Positions 17,259 to 26,151 are shown, counted from the stretch's first letter. The stretch: 64,000 bases of DNA from Haloprofundus marisrubri (GCF_001469955.1 NZ_LOPU01000031.1:99895-163894); one strand, 5' to 3'. Numbers and translations are program-made. Notes: generated by a model not told the origin, from the letters alone.

Positions 17259-17891
17259 TTACTCGCCGTTACCGTTCGCGGACGGAATCGCCTGGGAGTA
17301 TCCCGAGAGAGCGTACGCCAACGTGACCATTGCGAGTATCACCGCGATGATGCCGACTGCGAGCGTTCCGGATTCACCGAGTACGGGGGCGTCGAAGGTG
17401 ATTCCGAGAAGTGCGAGTGCACCGATTCCCGAAACACCGACCGAGTACTTCTGCCAGGAGGCCGGTTCTGACGCCTGGACCCCTGGGGTTGCGGGGCCAG
17501 ATGGGGTGGCCTCCTCGACGATCTCGTTCGTCAGGTAGGGGTCGAACTGGTCGGCGACGTCGTTTCGTTCGACGATACCCCGGCTCTTGTTGTAGTCGAT
17601 GACGCCGTCTTCGTCGAGTTTCGGCAGGTGTTCTTGGTAGAGAGCGATGTATACGCGCTGGCGCTGGTCGGACATCAACGCTTCAACGGTGGTGTCGTTC
17701 TCCCAGGCGGCGACCTGTTCTGCGATGTCGCGCATGCGAACCGAGCCTTCGGTACCGCGGAGGTACCAGAGGACGTCGCGGCGGCGGCGGTTCTGGAGGA
17801 TGTGGAACAACTGGTCCTTCGAGAGGGGGGTTTCGGTGTCCAGTTGGGGGGGCTCGAACGGGGCCGTGTTATCGGACTCTGTGACTGTCAT
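17259..17891 (-). CDS. DUF7344 winged-helix membrane protein
   Basis: This 210-residue protein starts with the haloarchaeal DUF7344 domain (about residues 22-110): PLSKDQLFHILQNRRRRDVLWYL and later LYQEHLPKLDEDGVIDYNKSRG, a winged-helix-like fold found in predicted regulators. The C-terminus has two hydrophobic helices (about 148-166 and 174-196), so the DNA-binding domain would be held at the membrane. It stands upstream of, and on the same strand as, the TSP3-repeat protein, separated by about 260 bp. No ligand domain is seen. Confidence 0.78.
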   Translation of the reverse strand: MTVTESDNTAPFEPPQLDTETPLSKDQLFHILQNRRRRDVLWYLRGTEGSVRMRDIAEQVAAWENDTTVEALMSDQRQRVYIALYQEHLPKLDEDGVIDYNKSRGIVERNDVADQFDPYLTNEIVEEATPSGPATPGVQASEPASWQKYSVGVSGIGALALLGITFDAPVLGESGTLAVGIIAVILAMVTLAYALSGYSQAIPSANGNGE

Positions 17892-18614
17892 GTGCCAGGT
17901 ACAAACCCTGGGGGAGTAATAAATCAGGATGTCCGTATCGATAGTCGCAACTGTTGCAAACGGTCCGGCGAACTGTTGCAGACTGTTTCATACCGTTGTA
18001 TACGACTGTTTTGACCGTTCTCAGATTACCAATCGTACTTCTGATACGTCGTCGGCCACGCGAGCGGCAGTCGCTCTCAGAAACAGTAACCAATCTGGTA
18101 GAACGGGCGTCGAAAGAGGGGTGACAGTCACTCGCCACGCCGCCGAACGTGGGGAGTCTCGGCGGGAGGCTCAGCGCCCGTTCGACTGTCTCAGTTCCGC
18201 GCTATTCGGTCACCTCGTGGGTCGTCTGGGACTCGGCTCGCTGCCGGCACCGGGGCGATGCCGTCGGCAGCGTCGAGTCGACGTGGGGTCGTATCGTGCT
18301 TCATCGCTTCGCGGGGGTCGTCCCGCATTCTGTGAGAGGGCGGTAACCCTCATTGTTATACGCGACACAAACTCTAAAACAGTGAGATTCGTTGATACGG
18401 GGCGTCGTTCCGGTGTTCTGTCACTCGTCGAACGGAGAACGCTCTCGTCCCGCTCAACTGCCGCGAGAGCGCTTGTGCACCTCCTAAACGGGTGGAGAGA
18501 CGAAACAGTCGGTGGAACGGAAGAGGAGAACGGCCGGTAGAGGCGCGAAACCCGCCGAGGTAGGCGATATTGACCGTCTCACGAGGCGGAAAGTCGCGGA
18601 TTTCGCTTACTCGC
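17892..18614. other. Gene-free stretch upstream of the glycan operon
   Basis: About 720 bp with no convincing coding frame. The first 170 bp are relatively AT-rich with repeated ACTGTT and GTTGCA words (for example CAACTGTTGCA near 17946) and may contain the promoter of the divergent DUF7344 gene. The remainder has scattered stop codons in all frames or Arg-rich shadow frames. Confidence 0.45.
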
Positions 18615-18624
18615 TCTATAATAA
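18615..18624 (+). promoter_or_regulatory. TATA box of the glycan operon
   Basis: TCTATAATAA stands out in the GC-rich context. With archaeal spacing the transcript should start near 18646, giving a leader of about 45 nt before the 28-codon ORF and 128 nt before the dehydrogenase ATG. A similar ATAATA box precedes the flippase gene. Confidence 0.55.
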
Positions 18625-18654
18625 AGCAGGGATAGTGATACGAGAGAATCGAAG

Positions 18655-18683
18655 CCCGCCTGCGGTCTACGCAGGTGGGAGGT
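18655..18683 (+). promoter_or_regulatory. Leader hairpin overlapping a strong Shine-Dalgarno
   Basis: CCCGCCTGCG (18655-18664) can pair with CGCAGGTGGG (18670-18679) around a five-base loop, ten pairs with one G-U. The 3' arm runs into the Shine-Dalgarno GGAGGT (18678-18683), whose first two bases are in the stem. The ATG of a small ORF is at 18691. Such an arrangement could tune ribosome access to the operon leader. Confidence 0.5.
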
Positions 18684-18690
18684 CACCCAC

Positions 18691-18777
18691 ATGAGCGAGA
18701 CACAGACGCTTCGTCACGACGGACGGAACTGCACGGTTGAACAGGGACGAGTCCCCCGTACGGAGGAACAGCGATGA
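18691..18777 (+). CDS. 28-codon leader ORF overlapping the dehydrogenase start
   Basis: An ATG preceded by GGAGGT at 7-nt spacing opens a 28-residue frame (MSETQTLRHDG..., ending RTEEQR) whose TGA overlaps the ATG of the dehydrogenase gene as ATGA. The peptide is hydrophilic with one Cys and has no known relatives I can name. The ribosome-binding site is much stronger than any visible just before the dehydrogenase ATG (GGAGGAACAGCG is weaker in context). Translation of the leader could therefore be coupled to the operon, either as a regulatory leader peptide or just as a re-initiation device. It is too short to prove coding by sequence alone. Confidence 0.5.
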   Translation: MSETQTLRHDGRNCTVEQGRVPRTEEQR

Positions 18778-20120
18778 GTTCGGGACTGACCGGTGCGCGC
18801 CGTCACGGCGAGAGCCGACACGTCGAACCGGTCGGCCGAACCGAGACCATCTGCGTCGTCGGCCTCGGCTACGTCGGTCTTCCGCTGGCCGTTCACTTCG
18901 ACCGAGTCGACCAGCAGGTCATCGGCTACGACATCGACGACGACAAAATCGGCACGCTCAGTGAGGGAGTCGACACGACCGGTGACCTCAGCGACGCCGT
19001 CGTCGCCGACAGCGACGTGGAGTTCACGAGCGACCCCGCGACCATCACGGACGCCGACTACGTCATCGTCACCGTTCCGACGCCCGTCGACGAGATGGAG
19101 AACCCCGACCTTCGATTCGTCGAGAGCGCCGGCGAGACGGTCGGCGAACACATGACGCCCGACACGACGGTCGTCCTCGAATCGACGGTGTTCCCCGGCG
19201 CGACCCGAAGCGTCCTCGCGCCGGCGCTCGAAGAGGCCTCCGGTCTCACCGAAGGCGAGGAGTTCTTCGTCGCGTACTCGCCCGAGCGTGCGACGCCCGG
19301 CGACGAGAAACACGGCCTCCGCGACGTGGTGAAAGTCGTCGGTGCCGACGACCCGGCCGTTCTCGAAGACGTCGCCGACCTCTACGAGTGCGTCGTCGAC
19401 GCCGGCGTCCACCGGACCTCCTCGCTTGAGGCCGCCGAAGCGTCGAAAGTCGTCGAGAACGTCCAGCGTGACCTCAACATCGCGCTGATGAACGAACTCG
19501 CCGTCGCCTTCGACCGCATCGGCATCAACACTCAGGAAGTACTCGACGCCGCCGGGACGAAGTGGAACTTCCACGACTACTCGCCCGGTCTCGTCGGCGG
19601 TCACTGCATCCCCGTCGACCCGTTCTACTTCGCGTACCGCTCGAAGATGGAGGGGTACGTCCCCGAACTAACCCTGAAGGCACGTGACGTGAACCGCCGC
19701 ATGCCCGAACACGTCTCCGAACTCGCGCTGAAGACGCTCAACGACTGCGGGAACGTCCTCGGCGAGAGTCGCGTCGTCGTGCTCGGCCTCACCTACAAAC
19801 CGAACGTCGCCGACATCCGCACCTCGAAAGTCGACGGCGTCATCGACACGATGCAGGAGTACGGTGTCGACGTCCTCGGCTTCGACCCCTACGCCGACCC
19901 CGAACAGACGAGTCAGGCGTTCGGCATCGACGTGATGGACCAGCCTTCGTTCGAGAACGCCGACGGTATCGTGCTGGCGACGCCGCACGACGTGTTCGAG
20001 AGCCTCGACTTGGACGCCGCGCGCGAAGAGATGAACGACGACCCGTTCTTACTCGACGTCTGCGGCGAACTCGACGCCGAGGAAGTCGTCGGACACGGCT
20101 TCACCTACCGGAGGGTCTGA
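18774..20120 (+). CDS. UDP-sugar (UDP-GlcNAc/ManNAc-type) 6-dehydrogenase
   Basis: The 448-residue enzyme belongs to the UDP-glucose/GDP-mannose dehydrogenase family, oxidising C6 of a nucleotide sugar twice with NAD to a uronic acid. The Rossmann motif VVGLGYVGLPLA is near residues 28-39, the central domain has the conserved SSLEAAEASKVVENVQRDLNIALMNE (read as SLEAAEASK and NVQRDLN), the catalytic Cys278 lies in GGHCIPVDPFY, and the C-terminal domain has GLTYKPNVADIRTSK. NVQRDLNIAL and GGHCIPVDP are typical of the WecC/VI-polysaccharide subgroup, so UDP-ManNAc or UDP-GlcNAc is more likely than UDP-glucose. It leads a five-gene operon of glycan genes with overlapping ends. Confidence 0.9.
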   Translation: MSSGLTGARRHGESRHVEPVGRTETICVVGLGYVGLPLAVHFDRVDQQVIGYDIDDDKIGTLSEGVDTTGDLSDAVVADSDVEFTSDPATITDADYVIVTVPTPVDEMENPDLRFVESAGETVGEHMTPDTTVVLESTVFPGATRSVLAPALEEASGLTEGEEFFVAYSPERATPGDEKHGLRDVVKVVGADDPAVLEDVADLYECVVDAGVHRTSSLEAAEASKVVENVQRDLNIALMNELAVAFDRIGINTQEVLDAAGTKWNFHDYSPGLVGGHCIPVDPFYFAYRSKMEGYVPELTLKARDVNRRMPEHVSELALKTLNDCGNVLGESRVVVLGLTYKPNVADIRTSKVDGVIDTMQEYGVDVLGFDPYADPEQTSQAFGIDVMDQPSFENADGIVLATPHDVFESLDLDAAREEMNDDPFLLDVCGELDAEEVVGHGFTYRRV

Positions 20121-21208
20121 TGTACCGGGATTCGAGAGTCGGCGTCGTCGTCCCCGCCTACAATGAGGAGGGACTCGTCGGCGACGTCATCGACACGATG
20201 CCGGCGTTCGTCGACCGGGTGTACGTCGTCGACGACCAGTCGACCGACGGTACGTGGGAAGAGATACAGCGGCACGCCAAGCGCGCGAACGTCGCCCACG
20301 TCAGCGAGCGCAGTCGTCTCGTCGAGACCGACGGCGGAACCGCCCAGTTGCACCGACCGGCCGAGTCGTCGACCGACGCCGACGACGCCGACAACACCGA
20401 CGAGAAGGAACTCGGGGGCTTCGGGTCGTCGACCGCCTTCGACGAACGCGTCGTCCCCATCCGCCTCGAAGAGAACAGCGGTGTCGGCGGCGCAATCAAA
20501 ACCGGCTACGAGCGCGCACTCGCCGACGGCATCGACGTCGTCGCGGTGATGAACGGCGACGGACAGATGGACCCCGAGAAACTCGACCGCCTCATCGACC
20601 CCGTCGTCTCCGGCGACGCTGACTACGCGAAAGGCAACCGCCTCCGCTACCGCGAGTACCGCAACGGGATGAGCGCGTGGCGCTCGTTCGGCAACTGGCT
20701 TCTGACCCTGCTGACGAAGGCGTCGAGCGGTTACTGGAAGACGATGGACCCCCAGAACGGCTACACCGCCATCTCGCGGGAGGCGCTGGAGACCATCGAG
20801 TATCAGAACCTCTACGAACGCTACGGCTTCTGTAACGACGTCCTCGTCAAACTCAACGCCCACGGTCTCCGCGTCGCCGACGTGGCGATTCCCGCCGTCT
20901 ACGGCGACGAGGAGAGCACTATCGAGTACAAGACGTTCGTCCCGCGCCTCTCGGCGCTGTTGGCGAAGGACTTCTTCTGGCGACTCCGCGTGAAGTACCT
21001 CACCGTCGATTTCCACCCCCTCGCAGGGCTGTACCTGTTTGGCGCAGCACTCGCTGGTGCTGGAGCGCTCGATTCGCTCAAAGGAGCCGTCTCCGACGAC
21101 GCCGACAGTTCCGGCGGCGTTCTCGCCTCGATTGGCGTCGTCTCGATGCTCTTGGCGATGGTGTTCGACATGCAGGAAAACGAGGAGTTGGAGGTGCGCC
21201 GAGAGTGA
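20120..21208 (+). CDS. Family 2 glycosyltransferase with C-terminal membrane helices
   Basis: A 362-residue GT-A fold enzyme. It starts VVVPAYNEEGLVGDVIDTM, with the nucleotide-binding VVDDQSTDGT, and the metal-binding region NGDGQMDP. An unusual acidic insertion of about 35 residues (about 75-110, rich in Asp and Thr) separates the first strands from VPIRLEENSGVGGAIKTG. Two C-terminal hydrophobic segments (about 298-318 and 333-352) probably anchor it to the inner face of the membrane. The ATG shares its first base with the upstream TGA and is preceded by GGAGGGT. It resembles polyprenyl-phosphate sugar transferases (DPM-like), so the lipid acceptor is an inference. Confidence 0.88.
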   Translation: MYRDSRVGVVVPAYNEEGLVGDVIDTMPAFVDRVYVVDDQSTDGTWEEIQRHAKRANVAHVSERSRLVETDGGTAQLHRPAESSTDADDADNTDEKELGGFGSSTAFDERVVPIRLEENSGVGGAIKTGYERALADGIDVVAVMNGDGQMDPEKLDRLIDPVVSGDADYAKGNRLRYREYRNGMSAWRSFGNWLLTLLTKASSGYWKTMDPQNGYTAISREALETIEYQNLYERYGFCNDVLVKLNAHGLRVADVAIPAVYGDEESTIEYKTFVPRLSALLAKDFFWRLRVKYLTVDFHPLAGLYLFGAALAGAGALDSLKGAVSDDADSSGGVLASIGVVSMLLAMVFDMQENEELEVRRE

Positions 21209-22269
21209 GAGTCGCCGTCACCGTCCAGCATCCGGGCCACGTCCACTTCTTCAAGCACGCCATCGAGGAACTCGAGGCGCGGGATCACGAGGTCCACGTC
21301 TTCGCCCGCGAGAAGGAGATGGCGGTCCGTCTGCTCGAACTCTACGGCATCGACCACGAGGTGCTCGCCGGCGAGTCGCACGGATTGGCCTCGCTCGCGG
21401 CGGTGCAGGCGACGTACGAACTCCGACTGCTCCGTCGCGCACGCGAGTTGAACCCCGACGTCATCACCGCTATCGGCGGCGTCGCCGCCGCCCACGTCGC
21501 GCCGCTGGTCGGTGCGAAGAGCGTCGTCTTCTACGACACCGAACACGCGACTATCATCAAGAACCTCGCGTACCCGTTCGCGCACACCGTCTGCACGCCG
21601 TCGTGCTACGTCGGCGACATCGGCTCGAAGCAGGTTCGATATCCGGGCTATCACGAACTCGCCTACCTCCACCCCGACCGCTTCACGCCGGACCCCACCG
21701 TCTTAGACGACCTCGGTTTGGACGAGGACGACTCGTTCGTCGTCACCCGATTCAACGACTGGGGGTCCTCACACGACATGGGCCAAAGCGGGTTCAAGGA
21801 TATCAATGAGGTCGTCGACCGACTCTCGGAGACGGGCACGAAAGTGTTCGTCACCGCCGAGATGGACCTCGACGACGAGGTAGAGGGCCACCGGCTGGAC
21901 CTCTCACCCGAGCGGATGCACGACTTGCTGTACTACGCCGACTGCTACGTCGGCGAAGGGGCGACGACGGCCGCCGAGTGTGCGATGCTCGGGACGCCTG
22001 CGGTGTACGTCAACAGCCTCTCGCTCGGCTACGTCACAGAACTCGACACCGAGTACGACCTCGTCTACAGTTGTAACGGCCCGAACAGACACCGAGAGGC
22101 ACTGCGCCACGCCGTCGAGATACTCGATGGCCGCGACGTCGACCCCGAGACGTGGCGCGCCCGCCGCGACCGACTGCTCGCAGAGCGTGTCGACGTGACC
22201 GACGTCATCGTCGACCAACTGGAGTCGGCGGGCGGCGGCAGCGACAGACGAATCACAGCCACAGCATGA
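21205..22269 (+). CDS. DUF354 protein, GT-B-like
   Basis: The 354-residue protein matches DUF354: VTVQHPGHVHFFKHAIEEL at the N-terminus, AIGGVAAAHVAPLVGAKSVVFYDTEHA in the middle, and YYADCYVGEGATTAAECAMLGTPAVYVNS in the C-terminal half. The last resembles the UDP-binding half of GT-B enzymes such as MurG and UDP-GlcNAc 2-epimerase. The catalytic role of the family is not established; it clusters with glycan genes. It uses a GTG start that overlaps the previous gene's TGA (GTGA) and its own stop overlaps the next ATG (ATGA), so translation of the three genes is tightly coupled. Confidence 0.82.
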   Translation: MRVAVTVQHPGHVHFFKHAIEELEARDHEVHVFAREKEMAVRLLELYGIDHEVLAGESHGLASLAAVQATYELRLLRRARELNPDVITAIGGVAAAHVAPLVGAKSVVFYDTEHATIIKNLAYPFAHTVCTPSCYVGDIGSKQVRYPGYHELAYLHPDRFTPDPTVLDDLGLDEDDSFVVTRFNDWGSSHDMGQSGFKDINEVVDRLSETGTKVFVTAEMDLDDEVEGHRLDLSPERMHDLLYYADCYVGEGATTAAECAMLGTPAVYVNSLSLGYVTELDTEYDLVYSCNGPNRHREALRHAVEILDGRDVDPETWRARRDRLLAERVDVTDVIVDQLESAGGGSDRRITATA

Positions 22270-23201
22270 GAGTCCTCCAACTCATCACCTCGACGCGCTC
22301 GTTTTTCGAACAGCAAGTCGAGGCGCTCGAAGCACAGGGCGTCGACTGTACCGTCGTCTCGGTTCCCGCCGAGTACAGTCCCGACTCCCCGCGAACCGTC
22401 CGCGACTACCTCCGCTACTATCCGGAGGTACTCGCCGAAGGACTGGACTCCTACGACCTCGTCCACGCGAACTACGGCCTCACGGTCCCGTTCGCGCTGG
22501 CGCAACCGACTCGTCCGCTCGTCCTCACCCTCTGGGGGACCGACATTATGGGCGAGTACGGCTGGCTCCGCCACATCAGCAAGATGGGCGCACGCGCGGC
22601 CGACGAGACAGTCCTCCCGAGTCGCGCAATGGCGAGTCATCTCGGCGAGAACTACACCCATCTCCCGTTCGGTGTCGACACCGACCGATTCCGCCCCATC
22701 GACCGCACCGAAGCGAGAGAGCGAATCGGCTGGGACGAGGGTGAGAAAGTCGCACTGTTTCCGTACGAGAAGTCGCGCGACGAGAAAGATTATCCGCGCG
22801 CACAGGCCGTCGTCGACGCGGCCGACACCGACGTAACCCTCCGGACGATTTCGAACGTCCCCTACGAGGAGATGCCGTACTACATGAACGCCAGCGACGC
22901 CCTGTTGGTCACCTCCCAACGCGAGAGCGGGCCGATGGTCGTCAAGGAGGCCGCCGCCTGCGGTCTGCCCGTCGTGTCGACGGACGTCGGGTTCGTTCGC
23001 GACGAGTTCGGCGATGCACCGGGCGTCGCTGTCGGTCGCACCAACGACGAACTCGCGTCCGGTCTCGACCGACTCGTCGCGGAGGTCGACAGCCTCTCGG
23101 ACAGAGAACGCCGGCGCTCGGTGTCGCCGGACGTGAGCGTCGACCGGATGGGCGAGCGCCTCGCCTCGCTGTACGAGTGTGTCGCGCAGGGGGCCGCCTG
23201 A
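22266..23201 (+). CDS. Family 4 (GT-B) glycosyltransferase
   Basis: This 311-residue protein starts MRVLQLITSTRSFFEQQ and has HANYGLTVPFAL and LVLTLWGTDIMG in the acceptor half and SQRESGPMVVKEAAACGLPVVSTDVG as the donor-binding EX7E motif (E of ESGPMV to E of KEAAA). It is somewhat shorter than typical GT4 proteins. The ATG overlaps the upstream TGA. No signal peptide is present, so it acts in the cytoplasm or at the inner membrane face. Donor and acceptor sugars are unknown. Confidence 0.86.
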   Translation: MRVLQLITSTRSFFEQQVEALEAQGVDCTVVSVPAEYSPDSPRTVRDYLRYYPEVLAEGLDSYDLVHANYGLTVPFALAQPTRPLVLTLWGTDIMGEYGWLRHISKMGARAADETVLPSRAMASHLGENYTHLPFGVDTDRFRPIDRTEARERIGWDEGEKVALFPYEKSRDEKDYPRAQAVVDAADTDVTLRTISNVPYEEMPYYMNASDALLVTSQRESGPMVVKEAAACGLPVVSTDVGFVRDEFGDAPGVAVGRTNDELASGLDRLVAEVDSLSDRERRRSVSPDVSVDRMGERLASLYECVAQGAA

Positions 23202-23202
23202 G

Positions 23203-25197
23203 ATGAGTATGGGTTCGGTCAGCGACTGGCTTCGCGCCCGTCGCTTCGACGTCGACGCGGCGGTTCTCGCGTTGATTGCCGCGCTTGCGATGGTGCCGCT
23301 TCGACTCCTCTTTTCGCAAGTGTACGTCGAGACGATTCCGTTGGTCCTCGGCGGCGCGGCGATACTGTATCTGCTGTCGGTGTACAGCAGTCGCGGCGAG
23401 AACGACGAGGCCGCGTTCGTCTTACCGGTCGGTCTCTCTCGACTGCTTCCGAGCGTCGTCGTTCTCGGGACCGCGGGAATGTTGCTCGCCGCAGTACTGG
23501 CCGGCGAGCGTGGCGTCGCGTTCTACGCTGTCGCCGGCGTCACCGGGACGTTGCTTCTCTCCCAAATTCTGTTCGCCAAGGAGGAGGCGTTCAATCCCTC
23601 GATACTCCTTCTCCAAGTAGTTCTTGTCGCCGGTACGGTTCGGTTTGCGGCCATCGCGACGACGCCCGGGTTCATCGGTATCGACATCTGGACGCACCTG
23701 CCCGAACTGACCAGTAGCATCCTCGAAGCGGGGTCGTTGGACGCTATCTCCGACGACAAACACTACGTCTCGCCGCTGTACCACCTGCTGGTCGCGTCGT
23801 CGTCGCTCATCTACGACGTGCCGCTTCGGACGGCGCTGTATCTCTCGTTGGGTCTCGTCATCCCGCTGTCGCCGCTTCTCGTCTACATGGCGACCCGCGA
23901 ACTCGTCGCCGAGCGGTGGGCGGTGCTGGCGGCGGCACTCTTCTCGTTCGGTGACTACGTCATCGAGTGGGGGATGCACATCATCCCGACGAGCATGGGC
24001 CTCGTCATCTTCTTGGCCGTGTTGTACGCGCTGATTCGACTGATGCAGACCGACTACGCGGCGCGGGATTTCGCACTCCTCGCCGGCCTGTCGGTGGCGC
24101 TCATCCTCACCCACCAGGTGTCGTCGTTCATCATGCTCGTCGTCTTCGGCGGCGCGGTCGTCGCGTACTTCCTCCTGAATCTGGGTATCTACCGCGTCTC
24201 ACGGCTTCGCCCCGACGTGTTCCGCGCGCGCAACCCGGTGAACATCCTCGGCCTCGTCGTCTTCGACGTTGGACTCATCACTTTCCTCTGGTCGTTCACG
24301 CCGTACAAAGGCGGGACGTTCCTGGAGACCATCTTGAGCTTCCTCGCGGAGACGGTGTCGTCAAGCGCTGGGTTCGGGAATCTCGCCGGGGGCGCGAGCG
24401 CTGCCTCCGCCAGTGGCGGCGAGAGCGCGGGCGCGTCGACGCCGCTCGTCGAACTCGCGGGCTACATCGACGTGCTGGGCTTCCTCTTGCTCCTCTTGGG
24501 CACGTTCGTCGGCTGTCTGTACGTGGTCCACCGTGACCGCGCCAAACAGTCGGTGTTCACGCTGCTCATCGGGACGGCCATCATGCTCGTGTTCACGCTG
24601 GGCCTGCCGATGTTCGGCATCCGCAACTTCATCCCCCAGCGCTGGTTCGCGTTCATGTACGCTCCGATGGCGATTCTGACCGCCGTCGGCGTGCGTTACC
24701 TCGCGGCGAATCTCAACGCGAAGATACTCGTCGCGGGGCTACTCGTCGCGGCGCTCGTCTTCCCCGGCGCGATGGTCGTCTCGCGCAACGGGACCCTCGA
24801 CAACCCGGTACTCCCGGCGGGTGAGACGCTGAGCTACGACGAGCAGTCCGTCGCCGCCGTCGACACCATCGGGCAGATGACCGGCGGCCCCGAACCGATG
24901 GAGATTCGCCCCGACCAACAGTTACGGACCGACCATCCGTACCAGACGGTGTTCAAGCGAACGGGGGCCTATACGGCCGACACCGCGAACGTCACCGACG
25001 GGCAACCCGTCGACCACGACGTAGTCGTCTACCGCGAGTTCCAATCCGATGGAACGACGTACTTCATGAACGGTGACGGCTACGGGCAGGTGCGCAACAT
25101 CCCGCAGGAACGCATCTGTCGGCCCGGCCAGAGTACGCTGTACGACAACGGCGACGTGACGATGTGCGTCACGCCGTCCGAGAACAGCGACTCCTGA
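23203..25197 (+). CDS. Large polytopic membrane protein, GT-C glycosyltransferase-like
   Basis: The 664-residue protein has about 12-13 hydrophobic helices up to residue about 540 and an external C-terminal domain of about 120 residues. Between helices 4 and 5 is PGFIGIDIWTHLPEL, an acidic loop placed as in GT-C enzymes that use polyprenyl-linked sugars; a second loop holds SDDKHYVSPLYHL. The layout (loop catalytic acid, many helices, soluble tail) suggests a lipid-linked sugar transferase or polymerase, as inference. It is the last gene of the operon, one base after the GT4 stop. AglB-type WWDYG motifs are absent, so it is not the usual oligosaccharyltransferase. Confidence 0.72.
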   Translation: MSMGSVSDWLRARRFDVDAAVLALIAALAMVPLRLLFSQVYVETIPLVLGGAAILYLLSVYSSRGENDEAAFVLPVGLSRLLPSVVVLGTAGMLLAAVLAGERGVAFYAVAGVTGTLLLSQILFAKEEAFNPSILLLQVVLVAGTVRFAAIATTPGFIGIDIWTHLPELTSSILEAGSLDAISDDKHYVSPLYHLLVASSSLIYDVPLRTALYLSLGLVIPLSPLLVYMATRELVAERWAVLAAALFSFGDYVIEWGMHIIPTSMGLVIFLAVLYALIRLMQTDYAARDFALLAGLSVALILTHQVSSFIMLVVFGGAVVAYFLLNLGIYRVSRLRPDVFRARNPVNILGLVVFDVGLITFLWSFTPYKGGTFLETILSFLAETVSSSAGFGNLAGGASAASASGGESAGASTPLVELAGYIDVLGFLLLLLGTFVGCLYVVHRDRAKQSVFTLLIGTAIMLVFTLGLPMFGIRNFIPQRWFAFMYAPMAILTAVGVRYLAANLNAKILVAGLLVAALVFPGAMVVSRNGTLDNPVLPAGETLSYDEQSVAAVDTIGQMTGGPEPMEIRPDQQLRTDHPYQTVFKRTGAYTADTANVTDGQPVDHDVVVYREFQSDGTTYFMNGDGYGQVRNIPQERICRPGQSTLYDNGDVTMCVTPSENSDS

Positions 25198-25358
25198 GCG
25201 CTCTTCTTCCTTCGACTGCGTCGAACAAGTTCCTCTAGTCAGTGCTGGTGCGTTCGATAGCTGATTCTCGGTCCCTAACACCCGATTCCAGAGTGCCGGT
25301 TCTCGGCTCTCGATTTCCGGTTCCCAGTGTCGGCGTTGCAATCGCCGTCGCTACTGAC
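25198..25358. other. Short repetitive spacer
   Basis: The spacer after the membrane protein contains degenerate alternating TCTCGG, CCGATT and CGGTTC words near 25262-25325 and no coding frame. It may include the transcript end for the operon. Confidence 0.35.
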
Positions 25359-25679
25359 TCACAGGACGAACGGCAGCGACAGCGCAACCATCCCGAGAAC
25401 GCCGAGAACGGTGAGTCCGAGTGCCCCGGAGACGAACAGCCTGTGTTGCTGGGAGTCTGTTACCTCGATGTCGCCGCCGCGGATGCTGAAGCCGAACTGC
25501 ATGAGCAGTATCCCAGTCCACGAGAGCGCCAGCCACAGCGCCGTCGACTGGACGTTCGCACCGACTCACGTCGCGTTCGACGGTGGCTGGACGAAACTGC
25601 CAATCCAGAGGGCGAAAACGAGCATTACCCGTATGCCGCCGACGAGTGCGACGAGTGTCCCGTACCGAGTCTGCTCCAC
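25359..25679 (-). pseudogene. Small membrane protein interrupted by an in-frame TGA
   Basis: Read on the minus strand from GTG at 25679, the frame encodes 37 residues with a hydrophobic helix (GGIRVMLVFALWIGSF), then TGA at 25568-25566, and continues in the same frame for 68 residues with two further helices (STALWLALSWTGILLM and GALGLTVLGVLGMVALS) before the terminal TGA. The two parts read as one three-helix membrane protein of about 106 codons. A point mutation or sequencing error is the simplest cause; no selenocysteine machinery is known in haloarchaea. It is divergent from the small membrane protein gene at 25732, sharing a 52-bp gap. Confidence 0.6.
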
Positions 25680-25731
25680 ACCGATAGATTCCGTGACACG
25701 ATATTAAGTGGCGGCGGCGCAGTGGTTTGGT

Positions 25732-26151
25732 ATGCAGCGCTCGACTCGTGACGCTCTCGTCGGGTTTCTGGTCGGGAGCGCAATCAGTGCGGGTGTCTTT
25801 TGGCTCGGTGGACCGCTGCTGCTCGCGGCGGCAGGCGGCCTCGGGTGGGCAGTCGGTGTCGGAACGACGCTGCACATCGCTCACGAGTACCCCGACTTTG
25901 CCACGGGCGAAACGTGGGAAGACCAACGGTGGACCGCACTCGGTGGAGGTCTCCTCGCAGTCGGACTCAATCTAGTGTATACGCTGGTACCCGGGTCGTT
26001 TGGCGTCCGACTCGCGTTCGCAGTTCTCCTCGGAGGGATGTGCTTGATGGCGTACACGACTGCCACGATGGCCGTCTTGGAGCGAACCGGCGGCGAGACG
26101 GGCGGATTGTCGCCGAACACCGAGGCTGAACCCCCGGTCGGTGGCGACTGA
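25732..26151 (+). CDS. Small polytopic membrane protein
   Basis: The 139-residue protein has three to four hydrophobic stretches (residues about 8-40, 73-90, 95-118) around a loop HEYPDFATGETWEDQRWTAL. I recognise no family. The preferred ATG has a Gly/Ala-rich short extension in the same frame upstream, which I reject because ATATTAAGT, a possible box A, lies 24 nt before this ATG, which suggests a leaderless start. Confidence 0.65.
   Translation: MQRSTRDALVGFLVGSAISAGVFWLGGPLLLAAAGGLGWAVGVGTTLHIAHEYPDFATGETWEDQRWTALGGGLLAVGLNLVYTLVPGSFGVRLAFAVLLGGMCLMAYTTATMAVLERTGGETGGLSPNTEAEPPVGGD

Noticed and set aside
17929..18540. 203-codon plus-strand frame
   Set aside because: Composition unlike local proteins, no motif, no start signal, and the TATA box at 18615 lies beyond it.
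25359..25679. Selenocysteine at the in-frame TGA
   Set aside because: No Sec machinery is known in haloarchaea and no SECIS-like element was seen; mutation or error is simpler.
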